Positions 21,078 to 31,906 of a stretch of DNA of 64,000 nucleotides are shown here, one piece after another. The translations under genes were made by a program, and so were the position numbers. Numbering within the stretch: the stretch's first letter is position 1; each line of letters begins with the position of its first letter. The notes under the pieces were generated by a model that worked only from the letters and a program-made list of their open reading frames with translations, searched no databases and had not been told where the DNA came from. The DNA comes from Spraguea lophii (lineage: Eukaryota; Microsporidia; Spragueidae): assembly GCA_001887945.1 (NCBI GenBank), contig LDOQ01000066.1, positions 124,001 through 188,000 of the forward strand. The letters run 5' to 3'.

Positions 21078-21394
21078 GTTTCCTCTATGATAACAACTAT
21101 ATATACAAAATATAAATCTACGATTACGTGTATGATTAATAATAACACGGTTCATTACCTAACTGGAATATATTTTAATTAAAATAAAGAATGCAAATGG
21201 TGAATTCTCAGCTGCTACTCACTAATAGGTTGGTTAAGTTAAATTAATTCATGTCCAAATAAAAGATATTTATATATTTTAAATTAAACGTGTTTATGTT
21301 AAAATGATTATTTCTTTTTTATTAATCTATTATAACAGCTTAAACATAGGTTCCCAAAAAATGTTCAGTATTTCTATATAAATGAATTATTATA

Positions 21395-21820
21395 AAGCAA
21401 TAAATAAATCCCAAGTTTAACGGGTTTGAATGCCTCAATAAGAAGAATTTTCAAAAAAAAATAAAAAGCCGAAGTAAAGAGCTGTTGAATGAGTGAGGGT
21501 TCGATAACGTAACATTGACTGTACCTTATATGATGGTCCGCTACTAGATTAAAGCAGCGTCTGGCTGTGTAAGCATAATCTTTGTATAGATTTGTGCTCA
21601 ACTAATATTATGTCAAGAAAGAGGTTGGGAATCTCTAAAAAATTATGAGAGGAGAAATGCATTATATACAAATTTCTAACGTTCTGTAACATAAGATAAG
21701 ATAAGATTAATGCATATATGTAGCGATACAAATTAATATAGGTTTATATGTGCTTTAGGAACCAAATTATAGACCATGATAAACTGCAGCTGGCCTGGAA
21801 ATTTCTATAAAAAATGGAAG
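21395..21820 (+). repeat. SINE copy with recognisable tRNA-like head
   Basis: Sense orientation. The head has AACGGGTTTGAATGCCTCA (a decayed B box), then an A-rich spacer and the body starting GCTGTTGAATGAGTGAGGGT, with CAACTAATATTATGTC and AAGAAAGAGGTTGGGAATC. It runs to AGCTGGCCTGGAAATTTCTATA. Opposite-strand open frames here are artefacts of the repeat. Confidence 0.85.
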
Positions 21821-22182
21821 GGTAGTGAAGATTTTTTAAGGAGATGGTAAAACAAATTAGATTTTTTCTAATTTTTGTATCGTTATTTATATTTTAATAA
21901 AGATGTATATTCCTGAATTAATTAAAATAAAAATGTATTTTTTTTGTATCATTATCAATCTTTTTAAAGAACAAATGAAAATGCTACCATTCCTTTATAT
22001 TATATAAACGTAAACCCGATTTAAGAAAAATTGTTAATATTCATAATATAAAATATTTGGATGTATAAATTTTCACATATATTTTTTTGTAATATAATAT
22101 AACAAATTAATTAACTAATCAGGTAAATTTAAATATTTTGCCTAATACGGTTTAATAAATATTTCTTTGGGAAAGGCGTATT
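21821..22182. other. Upstream region of LRR gene, nothing else seen
   Basis: AT-rich sequence between the SINE and the LRR-protein start. No CCC run lies directly before the ATG; GGGAAAGGCGTATT precedes it. Confidence 0.4.
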
Positions 22183-23772
22183 ATGTTTCTATTCGCTATT
22201 TCATTATTTTATTGTTTGACCTATTCCTTTGATATTGATAGTTTAAAACAAAATGATGCACAATGTTTTATCGGAGAATTGTTAGATTCATTTAATTTTA
22301 TACAACATATTATTTTGGAAATTGATTTGACAAAATTTGAAAGCTGTGGTGTTCCCGAAAGCACGGAACAAATTAGCAATCATGTTAAAGGATTAATATT
22401 TTTCAATAAAGAAATATGTGAATTAAACACACAAATAATACATAAATATGGGAAAGGATTAGAGTATTTGAAATTATATAACGTTACTCTACCTGTCAAG
22501 ACACAAATAAAAGAAATAACAATATTCTGCCCGTTGCTCAAAGATATAAAAATAATATCCTGTAATATTAAAAGACTGGATTTATCGGATTGTAAAAACT
22601 TAAATAAGATGTATGTAGGAAATAGTAGTATTCCGATTATTGAGACCAGTCATGAAAAATCGCATTTGAAAATTATTATTTTAAAACGAAACTATTTATT
22701 TCGTATCGCAGAAATAGAAAATAAAAATATGCATATAAGTCGAATAGGAAATCATATACAAGCAAATTTAAATATGTTTTTTAGCAATCACGAATTATAT
22801 GAAATAACCTTAGAATCAAATAGATTAGCTTATTACAATTTAAACTTTGAAAATTTTAAAGGTAAAAAGATGAATATATCTTCAAATTCATATGAAAAGG
22901 TTCCTAATTCGATTTTTTCTTTATTACAAATAGAAGCATTAGATCTCTCATTTAATCAAATACCAACAGTAGATGATCGTTTTTCTAGGCTTATAAACCT
23001 TCAAATTCTTATATTCAGAGGTAATAGTGTTATAACAAAACTAAAAATCCCGTCTCAATCTATAAAGATTATCAATATATCTTTTTGTACGGATTTGGAC
23101 GAAATAGAAATCAACAACCCTTTAAATGGATTAAATATACATCTTTGTGGAAAACAATCTGTAAAAATTTCCGGTGAAAATGTAGAAGAGTCTATCATTG
23201 TATTAGAATTGAATAGTAGATTAAGTTATCCAAATTACAATCGGGAGACAGGAGTTGTTTTGTTGAAAGATAACCTATGCCAGTACAAAAATTTAGATGA
23301 GTTAATGATAACAATTGATTCTTTTGTGTATTTTAGAAATTGTATTTCTAATTGTAAAAATTTAAAAAAAATACAAATTTGCGTTTTTATGAGAGAAAAC
23401 ATTATGACCGATGAAGAAAGTCAAATAGAAAACGGTTATATCAAGAATTTTGTTAAAGATCTCAATGATTCTTTGACAATAGAACATTTATCATACCGGG
23501 CAAATGATTTTCATTTGTTTCCTAGTCGTTTAACTAAGATAAAAACGTTAAAGTACCTATACATATATTTTACAGAAATCGATGACAATATATTTCCCTT
23601 ATTATTTTTAAAACAACTTAAAGAAATACACTTTACAAAGAACATATTTATCTTTGATATATCTTATGTACTCTCCCGACTTATTAATGTACGATTGGTA
23701 TTTGTAAGAAATATGAAGCCAGATAAAATGAATTATAGGCAAATAACGATGGCAATAGCTAAAAATAAATAA
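22183..23772 (+). CDS. Secreted leucine-rich repeat protein
   Basis: The 529-residue protein starts with a hydrophobic signal peptide (MFLFAISLFYCLTYSF). Leucine-rich repeats run through most of it, irregular but visible: for example LKDIKIISCNIKRLDLSDCKNLNKM, LYEITLESNRLAYYNL, LQIEALDLSFNQIPTV, LINLQILIFRGNSV and LKYLYIYFTEID. Single cysteines are scattered. Similar lineage-specific secreted LRR proteins form expanded families in microsporidia and are candidate host-interacting proteins. It sits alone in a gene-poor, SINE-rich stretch, which fits such families. No membrane anchor is visible after the signal peptide. Its exact function is unknown. Confidence 0.8.
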   Translation: MFLFAISLFYCLTYSFDIDSLKQNDAQCFIGELLDSFNFIQHIILEIDLTKFESCGVPESTEQISNHVKGLIFFNKEICELNTQIIHKYGKGLEYLKLYNVTLPVKTQIKEITIFCPLLKDIKIISCNIKRLDLSDCKNLNKMYVGNSSIPIIETSHEKSHLKIIILKRNYLFRIAEIENKNMHISRIGNHIQANLNMFFSNHELYEITLESNRLAYYNLNFENFKGKKMNISSNSYEKVPNSIFSLLQIEALDLSFNQIPTVDDRFSRLINLQILIFRGNSVITKLKIPSQSIKIINISFCTDLDEIEINNPLNGLNIHLCGKQSVKISGENVEESIIVLELNSRLSYPNYNRETGVVLLKDNLCQYKNLDELMITIDSFVYFRNCISNCKNLKKIQICVFMRENIMTDEESQIENGYIKNFVKDLNDSLTIEHLSYRANDFHLFPSRLTKIKTLKYLYIYFTEIDDNIFPLLFLKQLKEIHFTKNIFIFDISYVLSRLINVRLVFVRNMKPDKMNYRQITMAIAKNK

Positions 23773-24655
23773 ATTTATATTAAGTTGTAAAGGGCGACTA
23801 TTTATAAATGTTTTTTTAATTTTAATACAATCCCATTCCCAACAATTTAGTTTCTTTCATTTTTTATAAAAAATATATTCATTTATAACAAAAATTAGGT
23901 GTAAGTTAACATACAAAATAAATAATCTGTGTTTAACTACGATCTGTTATATCATTGGATTAATATATGTAATGCTAATTATTATAATAATTTGATGGTC
24001 AGATATTTATTTAGATTTAAATTATAATATTTATATATTTTTTGGATTGACTTTAAATATAATTTATCCAGAAAATAAAAATATATTGTGAGATAATAAA
24101 TTTATAGTTATTTATATATTTATTTTTCATATTATATTTTTGTTCTCGTTATGGTTGATGTATCTTTATTGTAATATAATAATAAATTTTCAAAATGTTT
24201 TATCAAATATATTCTATTTAAGAATTTTTCAAAAAGAAATAAAAGAAAAGAAAATATTAGTTGAATGGTTGAGAAAGTTTAAATATAGTATATATTATTT
24301 TAAATAGCGATACTACTTCGAAACTTGAATCTTAATTAGAATATAATTACAAAAGATGTATTCGCTATTGACTTGGTCATTATTATATCACAGATATAAT
24401 TATGCGGCTGATGAAACGTACATGGATGGTGAAATATGTATTATATGTAAATATCTAACACAGCAGAGTATATGTGAAGAAGATTTTAATATCCCAAAAA
24501 ACAAAGTACTTCAAGATTGATATGTATTATAAAAAGTCTATTGTTTTGTATCATAGCTGTCTACGATTAATTAAATAATTTTACTACGGTTAAACTGAAA
24601 TAATCAAATTTTTGATAATTCTAAATATTTAGTAGGAAACTATACCCTTTACATT
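23773..24655. other. Intergenic region with a possible very old SINE copy
   Basis: Around 24255-24540 the sequence follows the SINE body loosely: TAGTTGAATGGTTGAGAAAGTTT, then ATTGACTTGGTCATTATTAT at the position of ATTGATTTGTGACTCGGCCAATACTAT. The rest is AT-rich with no gene. Confidence 0.4.
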
Positions 24656-25651
24656 ATGAAGTTATGTATTGTTGGTGGTGGTCCTTCCGCATTCTATTTA
24701 TCCAGATTTTTACACAAACACTTTGATATAGACATTTATGAAAAAACCAATAAACCTTTTGGTCTTTTCAATCTATTTTCTCATAGATTTGAAAATAATC
24801 CATTTACAAAAGATTTAGAAAAAGTAAAAATATTTTACAATAAAAAACTAAATAAATTACCAGAAGGTTATGATGTATATGCAATAGCTATAGGTGGTGT
24901 TGAAAATAAATTGAATATTGAAGGAAATGAACATGTTATGACTGCAATAGAAGCCTGCAATAAAATACAAAAAGATTTACAATTACATAACCAATCTGAT
25001 AAAAATATAAAATCGTTTTTTAATACCAAAGATAAAATTATTATAATAGGTATGGGAAATACATCATTGGATATAGCAAGCGATTTGTTTAAATTGGGAA
25101 TAGAAAAAGTGAAAATATTTAGTAGAAATAATTTTTATAAATTTACAATACCTGAAATTAAAACATTATTAAGAGACAATATCACCATTAAATTAAAGAA
25201 TCTTAAAGATACCATTAAAAATAACATTCTCTCAAAAAATAGTCTTCATTCGATAGAAAATAATAATACTAATAAGACGATTGACAAAATACAAAACACA
25301 GAATTATTAAAAAATAATAGAATCATAGATCCAATAACCAAACTGAAAGAAACATTAAATAAATTTAAAAACAATTCAATGAAAAATCTTTCTCTTTTCT
25401 TTAATACGGAACCTTTGAAAATAGAAAAGAAAGATAATTTAATTTTACATACTAACACCAAAGAATACGAAGCAGATCATATTATAACATCCATAGGATA
25501 CAACAAACCTGATATTTCTTCATTCAAAGATCATAATAAAAAAATATACACTATTGGATGGGCCAATATGAAAAGTGGAAATTTAGCAGATGTATTTTAT
25601 GATTGTAAAAATAAAGCAAAAGAAATATTAAAAGATAATAATATCGAATAG
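24656..25651 (+). CDS. ARH1: Adrenodoxin (ferredoxin) NADP+ reductase, shortened
   Basis: The 331-residue protein begins with an FAD-binding loop MKLCIVGGGPSAFY, then YEKTNKPFGLFNLFSHRFE in the position of the family's P.P.GL.R.GVAPDH segment. It also has an NADP loop GMGNTSLDIASDL (about residue 131; family GxGNVAxDxAR), ITSIGYN, and a C-terminal IYTIGWANMKSGNLADV corresponding to GW.K.GP.G. It would pass electrons to the ferredoxin used in mitosomal iron-sulfur assembly. It is about 130 residues shorter than animal or yeast enzymes (about 460-490), losing part of the middle, and the GPTG part of the last motif has changed. No mitochondrial presequence is obvious. Confidence 0.8.
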   Translation: MKLCIVGGGPSAFYLSRFLHKHFDIDIYEKTNKPFGLFNLFSHRFENNPFTKDLEKVKIFYNKKLNKLPEGYDVYAIAIGGVENKLNIEGNEHVMTAIEACNKIQKDLQLHNQSDKNIKSFFNTKDKIIIIGMGNTSLDIASDLFKLGIEKVKIFSRNNFYKFTIPEIKTLLRDNITIKLKNLKDTIKNNILSKNSLHSIENNNTNKTIDKIQNTELLKNNRIIDPITKLKETLNKFKNNSMKNLSLFFNTEPLKIEKKDNLILHTNTKEYEADHIITSIGYNKPDISSFKDHNKKIYTIGWANMKSGNLADVFYDCKNKAKEILKDNNIE

Positions 25652-26211
25652 AATGTTATTGTCTACGTAGCCACCATACCATGGTATTTATTGTTTTTAA
25701 CAACAAAACAGAGTTACAAATAATTTATTTTATCAGTTATACCTCACGTAGTTATATACCATCCAATATTTAATCGTATATTTTACTTTGAGAATTCAAT
25801 TATCAAAAATCTAGAGTATTATAACAGTAAACAGGAATTACAGATATAATAACTTATAAAAATAATAAATTATATTTAATAATGGATATTTATTTTTTTA
25901 TATCATTCTAAGATACATATCTACTCAGAATAAATGTTATATCTAAGAATATATTATAAAGTATTTTATATTTTTCTAATTCTTCGACTTTTTGAATGAA
26001 GGAAAAAGCCTTTCATTCATCTGTTACTAGAATCTTAAAATATTAAATAAATATAGGTATAAAAATTATATGTAATATATTTTCTTCCAATCAAAAATAA
26101 TATACTAATTTATATATTAAAATACTTATTATAATTATTTTATTAAAAAAATATCTGGTATTTATATTTTAAATATAAAGTATTTAATTAAAAACAACCA
26201 ATAGCTTAAAA
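25652..26211. other. Intergenic region, possible decayed repeat
   Basis: AT-rich spacer. The stretch 25975-26045 (AGCCTTTCATTCATCTGTTA, then CTAGAATC) resembles 17030-17095 (ACCTTTCATTCGCCTATTAT, then TAGAGTC), suggesting a second dispersed repeat, unidentified. Confidence 0.4.
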
Positions 26212-27603
26212 TTATAATTTTCTATCGGTATATTTCCTAAACATTATTTTATTAGGGGAATAATTAGAAATATCTTTTACATGAGGAAATATCATTGTAA
26301 TATCTACAGCATCGGTTTTATAGAAATTTTCTAATATTTCATGATTTTGTTTTTTTAATAAATCGTCTAACATTGTTTCTTTTACCCACTGTGGTCTTAT
26401 AAAAGATGGTACCATTTTAGCCATATCATCACTATCTATTGTTGGAATTTTTGTTTTAGGAGTATATGTATTATAATCTATTTTGGAAGGTCTGGAAAAA
26501 CTACTGGCTATTTGTTTATTGATAGTTTTCTTGTAAATATCATCTTGAATAAACGAACTGTTGAGTTTTTCTTGAAGTTTTGATTCATTTATTTTTTTAA
26601 TTGTATAATCTTTTTTGAGGGCTGAAAAAGCGTCTGCAAATGTTTTTTTATTTGTTTTTTCTTTATTACTTTTATCATTCTTAGTTTCTATTTTCATATT
26701 TTTATTATCAAATTCTTTTTCAATTTTAGAAGGAATAGAATTTTGTTCCAGGATTTTGGCGATGTTTTCTCTTTCTTTTTTAATGTTTATTTCGGATGTT
26801 ATGGTATTAGAATGTAAATTAATTTGTTCACTATCTTTGTTATAATTACTAATCAATGCTTTTCTGAAAGTTGTTTTTTCTTTTTTGATCGTATTTTTTG
26901 CAATATTTTCTTTATTATTCTCTTCTTTTTGTATATTTTCTATTGCGATTAAATCTGTTTCTATTTTTCTTTCATCATTATTGATTTCTTTATCAACTAT
27001 CTTTTCTTCCTCAACATCTATCTCATTCATTTTAATTTCTGGTTCTTTCTTTACCTTTTTTGTTCTTTTAGGTAAATTCTTCAAAATTCTACCTTTTTTA
27101 GTTTTCCTAATTATTTTTGGTTTTTCTTTTATATCTTTTTCAGAATCCTTATTAGATTTATTTTCTACTAAAATATTTTTTCTTGTAATTTTTCTTTTTA
27201 TAGGATTTATATTAATTTTCTGTTCATCATCTACAATGTTTGATGTTTTACAATTTCCATTTTCCTCTACAATAGTTTTCTTTTTTTCTTTTATATTCAT
27301 AATAATACTATTACATTGATCTGTTGAGAGAGTCTTTCTTGGCCTACCTCGTCTACCCTTTGTAAGGCTTTTATTAGAATCATTTATTCCCATATCTCCA
27401 CTGGTAGAAATTTTTTCTCTTTTTATCTTTCTCTTTTTTATAGCCTGTGGATCGTCTTTTAATATTTCATCTATTTTCCTTTGTATTTTTTCTGCTATAA
27501 TATTATTACTAGTTTTTTTATTTCCATTAAAATATTCTTTAATCTCTTTTAATGTATTTTCCATTATTTTTTTAAATGTAATAATATATTCAATATGAAA
27601 CAT
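26212..27603 (-). CDS. SLI15: INCENP/Sli15-like protein with C-terminal IN-box
   Basis: The 463-residue lysine- and glutamate-rich, probably disordered protein has an AT-hook-like GRRGRPRK at residues 83-90 and a conserved C-terminal block from about 399: SFIRPQWVKETMLDDLLKKQ, then ILENFYKTDAVDITMIFP. This follows the INCENP IN-box layout (P.WA....L...L..Q...P..IFG....LD...IF), the part that wraps and activates Aurora B. A role as chromosomal-passenger scaffold is therefore likely. The start at 27603 has CCCT directly before the ATG. The terminal TSS motif usually found after the IN-box is not evident. Confidence 0.65.
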   Translation of the reverse strand: MFHIEYIITFKKIMENTLKEIKEYFNGNKKTSNNIIAEKIQRKIDEILKDDPQAIKKRKIKREKISTSGDMGINDSNKSLTKGRRGRPRKTLSTDQCNSIIMNIKEKKKTIVEENGNCKTSNIVDDEQKININPIKRKITRKNILVENKSNKDSEKDIKEKPKIIRKTKKGRILKNLPKRTKKVKKEPEIKMNEIDVEEEKIVDKEINNDERKIETDLIAIENIQKEENNKENIAKNTIKKEKTTFRKALISNYNKDSEQINLHSNTITSEINIKKERENIAKILEQNSIPSKIEKEFDNKNMKIETKNDKSNKEKTNKKTFADAFSALKKDYTIKKINESKLQEKLNSSFIQDDIYKKTINKQIASSFSRPSKIDYNTYTPKTKIPTIDSDDMAKMVPSFIRPQWVKETMLDDLLKKQNHEILENFYKTDAVDITMIFPHVKDISNYSPNKIMFRKYTDRKL

Positions 27604-28710
27604 AGGGTTTGTTTATTTTAAAACTTTTTAATGTGTAATGAATATTTTATAATAAAAATATACAGTCGACCTTTGCAATAATAAATTTAATAGATTCGAA
27701 GATAAAATTAAAAATGTATATATAAAATGAGAAGATAGGATTGAATATACATTTATATTTTTTATAAATTATATAAAATTTACATTTTTTTATTTTTGTT
27801 CACTCAATAAGAATAAAAAAATGGTAAATAAATAATGACCCCAAGATTACCAATTAAAAATAATAAATATTGCTTTTTATTGAAAATATCTCTGATAAAA
27901 TCAACGAGGATTGTTATGAGATTTTAAAACTTCTTTGGAATCATAGACAAAAGTTTAAAAAATATTCACTGATAAAAAAAGTGAAAGTGAAGCGGATAAC
28001 ATAGTTTGAATATTTTTAATATTCTTACATATACAAAAATAATTGAGTATTTTAATAAAATTCAAAGTCGATTTTTAGAACATGATAATTCTAATGTTGA
28101 TTCAATGAAAAAACATACCAAAACAAATTGAAAATCCAGAAAAAATATTTGGTATTTTATTCATAACAATAGAAATTTATGATTTACTTATCTTTCTTGT
28201 TCGTTATTACTCAATAATAAATACAACTTTTGTGGAACGTTTTTGTTCATTATAATGAGGATTGGCTGTATTTTTAAAAAACAAGGAATAAAAAGTAGTT
28301 AAACTTATAAATAAGAACATATATATAAATATTTATTAAAAGTATATATATTTATAATTCATTATTTTTAATAACTTACGTAAATGTTGGTAAACATAAA
28401 AATATTTTATCTACCCGATTATAACAGTTTATACTGTTTCTATATAAAATTTATAACAAAAATATCAAGGATATATTGTTTTTCATTTAAATAATATTTC
28501 GTTGCTATTTTCTCATCGTGGTTCAATAAGATTCATTTCATTGATAAAATATATTAAAATATTTATATTACTTATTTCATTGATAGGTTTAATAGATTTC
28601 ATATAAATCAATAAATTATTTCCTATTCGTTTATTTAATAAACATTTATTATTGGTTCTTTTGTTCCTTATTGTATTTTTTTGTTGTTACGAAACTAAAA
28701 AAATAATATT
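27604..28710. other. Intergenic region, possible pogo-like transposon relic
   Basis: TACAGTCGACCTTTGCAATA starts near 27660. Near 28250 TTCATTATAATGAGGATTGG is followed by CTGTA, whose complement begins TACAGCCAATCCTCATTATA. The two ends look like decayed inverted termini starting with CAG at a TA site, as in pogo/Tc1-like elements, about 620 bp apart. No transposase is readable between them. The same TACAGTCGACC end occurs inverted near 46938-46952. Confidence 0.4.
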
Positions 28711-29946
28711 ATGGAGAAAAATATTTATATTACATTTGATAGAAGATTTTATAGTTCTCAAGATGTAATTAATGGTATTGTTCATTTAGAAACTAAAATA
28801 CCTATGAAAGTAGATTATATTGAGATTATAATAACAAAAAAATATTATGCTGAATGTACTAAGAGTGGTATATGTGGATTGGGAGAAGAAGTTTTCGTAG
28901 AAAATAAAACATTGTATGTTTATAAAGAAAAGATATTTGGGTATAATCACATATCGAGTGGGCACCATACTTTTCCATTTTCGTTCACGGTTAAAAAAAA
29001 TGATTCTTCAACTGTAAGATTGAATAAGAAATATAAAAATAAATATTTTAAGGTTTTTAATGGTTATATGGTAGAATGTAGGTTAAAGGAAAATAATAAA
29101 AATAGTTTTGATATATTATGGAATGAGAACAGCAATGTAAAGGAAGATGAAGAAATTAATGATATTGTAAATAATGTATTATCCGTTAAAAATACAATAA
29201 ATTGTGATGAAAATAAAGGAAGGAATACGAAAGAAAAAATATTTTTTGAAGACACCACTGTTTTCAAAGCAAATGATGAAGAAGAAGGGTGTATGAGCCC
29301 ATGTGTAAATAATACAAATACTCAGGAATTATCTCCATTTTCCAAAGATTCTTATTTTCTAAAACCAAGATATTTTCAAAATTCATCACAACAGGATATT
29401 CTAGAATATAAAGAATATTTAGATATATTTGATATTTCCGATATAGATATTTTATCTCAACAACGTTTAAATGTATCTATGTGTTTCTGTTTATTTAGCA
29501 CTAAAATAGATTGTACTACAGTAACAAACAAAAAATTATATTTTACAACAGAAAATATTCTTCTTCTAACCAAAATATCTCCCAAATGTAAAATTATGAT
29601 ACAAAATCTTACAGTAACACTTATTCAATTATTTTCTATAAAAATAAAAGAAAATACACATTCTTTTACCAAATTGGTAGTTCGAGAAGATTTTTCTAAA
29701 AACATGGGAAATGGAAATTGGCAATCAAAAATCAAAATTCCTAGAAGTATACCTTCTACAGTAGACGAAGAATATTTAAAGATCAATTATTTTTTAAAAA
29801 TAGATGTAATTTTTAATAGATCTACGCCAGTGGTTCTAAATAAAAAAGTAGATATTTTTAATAGAGAATTAAACAGGAAAAGTATAATGAGGTTGGATGT
29901 AAAGGATGCAATGGAATATCCAGCCATATTTTTTACTTTAGATTAA
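28711..29946 (+). CDS. Arrestin-domain protein
   Basis: The 411-residue protein starts with an arrestin-like N-terminal beta-sandwich: ITFDRRFYSSQDVINGIVHLETKIPMKVDYIEIII (F...Y..GD.V.G.V.L pattern). Then comes SSGHHTFPFSFTV near residue 90, matching the G.H.FPF.F motif of alpha-arrestins. After a low-complexity region of about 90 residues rich in N, E and S (about 135-225), a second beta-rich part follows (about 250-405), with CKIMIQNLTVTLIQLFSI and WQSKIKIPRSIP matching an arrestin C-terminal domain. Alpha-arrestins adapt membrane cargo to ubiquitin ligases. No PPxY motif is seen, so ligase recruitment is not shown. Confidence 0.65.
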   Translation: MEKNIYITFDRRFYSSQDVINGIVHLETKIPMKVDYIEIIITKKYYAECTKSGICGLGEEVFVENKTLYVYKEKIFGYNHISSGHHTFPFSFTVKKNDSSTVRLNKKYKNKYFKVFNGYMVECRLKENNKNSFDILWNENSNVKEDEEINDIVNNVLSVKNTINCDENKGRNTKEKIFFEDTTVFKANDEEEGCMSPCVNNTNTQELSPFSKDSYFLKPRYFQNSSQQDILEYKEYLDIFDISDIDILSQQRLNVSMCFCLFSTKIDCTTVTNKKLYFTTENILLLTKISPKCKIMIQNLTVTLIQLFSIKIKENTHSFTKLVVREDFSKNMGNGNWQSKIKIPRSIPSTVDEEYLKINYFLKIDVIFNRSTPVVLNKKVDIFNRELNRKSIMRLDVKDAMEYPAIFFTLD

Positions 29947-30139
29947 AATTTTTTAAAAATATATTTTTTCTAATTTTCATCATACACGTGTTTAATATAA
30001 TTTTATAATTCTTATTTAAATTTTTAATATAATAGGTTACATCATTCCAATTCTAACGGCATGATAGATTTTAAAATCTTTTAACTTTTTTATAAAAATT
30101 TACTTTTGTTTATTTTTATTTCATAATTTTTTATTCCCC

Positions 30140-31906
30140 ATGAATGAAAAAGATTCCACAGGTGGTTCACCTTCAAAGAAAGGTGTTAATGAAAATAATA
30201 TAAAAGAAAGAAAAATAAGTGAAAGTTTTAACGATGAAAAGAAAAAACGTGTATCATTTGCCAATGACAATGAAATAAAATATTTATACCATGATGACTT
30301 AAAATCAAAAACAGATAGTTCAATAGAGAGTTTAAAAGAATGTAATGTTGATTATACTTTTGACTTTAAAGATGTTATAGGTTTGGGGAAGCAAGTAAAC
30401 AACGAAGATAATCAAAAAGAAAATTTACATGATTTAGTAAATTTAAATATAAATAATGGTAGAAGAGATAGTTTATATGAAGAAGTAGATGATAAAAATA
30501 ATGATAACATAAGAAAAAAGGAATCTATAGAAAATAAAGAAGATCATCAGAATAACATTATTAATTTAGCAGATGGTAGTAAAGAAAATGAGTTAAATAA
30601 TACAGATTTAAAGAGAGTATCATTAGAATTAAATACTACATTGAATATGGATGTTACACAAGTAGAAATGGAGGATATGATCAACACAGTTGATTTAAAG
30701 AAACAAATTAAATCCTTTAAAAAGGAAACCTTAGATAATTTCTTAAATACATATAATATTAGATTTTTAGATACGATGTTAACAGCACAGACTAGAAGAG
30801 ATACTCTCAGTAAAAGTAAAAATGATGTAGATCTTAGGCTTATAGAATATTATGATACATTTTTAATGCAGAGAATAGAATTTTATTTAAATCTTGCAGA
30901 AGATGTAAAAACAAAGATGATTGAGTTAGAAGCATATATCAAAGGTAAAGAATCTGTAACATCGACTGAAAAGATAAAAAATAATGTTGATTTTGAAACA
31001 AGACTTAAAAGACTGAAGATGACATCTAGACAGTTAGCAAAAATCCAATGGCAAAATTTCATAGCCAATAAAGAACAAGAATTCAATACAAAACTTTTAG
31101 ATTTAAAAAATAAAATATTAAATGAAACAGATAGAATCAGAAGAAAGAGTGAAGAAGTTAGTAAAAGAAGGATAGAAGCTATAAAAAAGAAAGAAATGAT
31201 ATTAAAAAAGATTGAAGAAATAAAATCAAGGTCTAGTAAATACTCTCAGCCAGAATTATCAAAAATAGATAAATTAAATAAAATACACGAAGAACAATTA
31301 GCACATATAAAATCTTTGCAGGAAGAATTGGAAATTAAGGAAGAAGAAGATGTAAAAATAATAAACAGGAAAAATAAATTGAAAATAGAAAAAGCAGAAT
31401 TAGAAGCAGATATTTTAAGATTAAAAGATTTGATAAAAGAAAAGAGTACTACTGAAGATTCATTATTAATAGCCAAAGATGCATTTTACAATAGCTCATC
31501 AATATTAGATATTAATGTTAATTCTATAAAACCAAATAATCTCAGTTTAACTTTTCTTTCCTTCACGTTTATTTTACAGGATGAAAATAATGCTTTAGAA
31601 ATAAAATTAAAAGAAGATGATAAAATCTTACAAAACCTATTATCTATGTGTGATTTAAAATGTGATGATATTTTTGAAAAGTTAAAGAGAACAATAAAAT
31701 ACTTATATAAGATAGATAATATAAGAACTATGATTAAAGTGATAGAAGAAAAATATAATACAGAATATTTCTATCAGGAGAAAGAGTTGGAAATAAAGAT
31801 ATATAATTTTATAAAAACTGAAATAAAACAAGAGATAAAAATAAATTATGAAAATATAGAAAATGATAAATGTTGTTATCAACTCTTAAATTTATGTCTG
31901 AGATAA
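30140..31906 (+). CDS. SPC105: KNL1/Spc105-like kinetochore scaffold
   Basis: The 588-residue protein carries a perfect PP1-docking motif KKRVSFA (RVSF at residues 37-40) and a MELT-like region around 168-180 (LNMDVTQVEMEDM). A Spc7-type domain starts at about 190: KSFKKETLDNFLNTYNIRFL, then DTMLTAQTRRDTL. Next is a long coiled coil (about 290-430) and a C-terminal segment (about 485-588) that could be the RWD domain binding MIS12. This order is that of KNL1/Spc105/Spc7, which recruits PP1 and checkpoint proteins to kinetochores. It is much shorter than yeast Spc105 (917), mainly through loss of MELT repeats. The ATG is preceded by CCCC. Confidence 0.8.
   Translation: MNEKDSTGGSPSKKGVNENNIKERKISESFNDEKKKRVSFANDNEIKYLYHDDLKSKTDSSIESLKECNVDYTFDFKDVIGLGKQVNNEDNQKENLHDLVNLNINNGRRDSLYEEVDDKNNDNIRKKESIENKEDHQNNIINLADGSKENELNNTDLKRVSLELNTTLNMDVTQVEMEDMINTVDLKKQIKSFKKETLDNFLNTYNIRFLDTMLTAQTRRDTLSKSKNDVDLRLIEYYDTFLMQRIEFYLNLAEDVKTKMIELEAYIKGKESVTSTEKIKNNVDFETRLKRLKMTSRQLAKIQWQNFIANKEQEFNTKLLDLKNKILNETDRIRRKSEEVSKRRIEAIKKKEMILKKIEEIKSRSSKYSQPELSKIDKLNKIHEEQLAHIKSLQEELEIKEEEDVKIINRKNKLKIEKAELEADILRLKDLIKEKSTTEDSLLIAKDAFYNSSSILDINVNSIKPNNLSLTFLSFTFILQDENNALEIKLKEDDKILQNLLSMCDLKCDDIFEKLKRTIKYLYKIDNIRTMIKVIEEKYNTEYFYQEKELEIKIYNFIKTEIKQEIKINYENIENDKCCYQLLNLCLR

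Noticed and set aside
21374..21731. Two minus-strand open frames
   Set aside because: Antisense of the SINE copy at 21395-21820.
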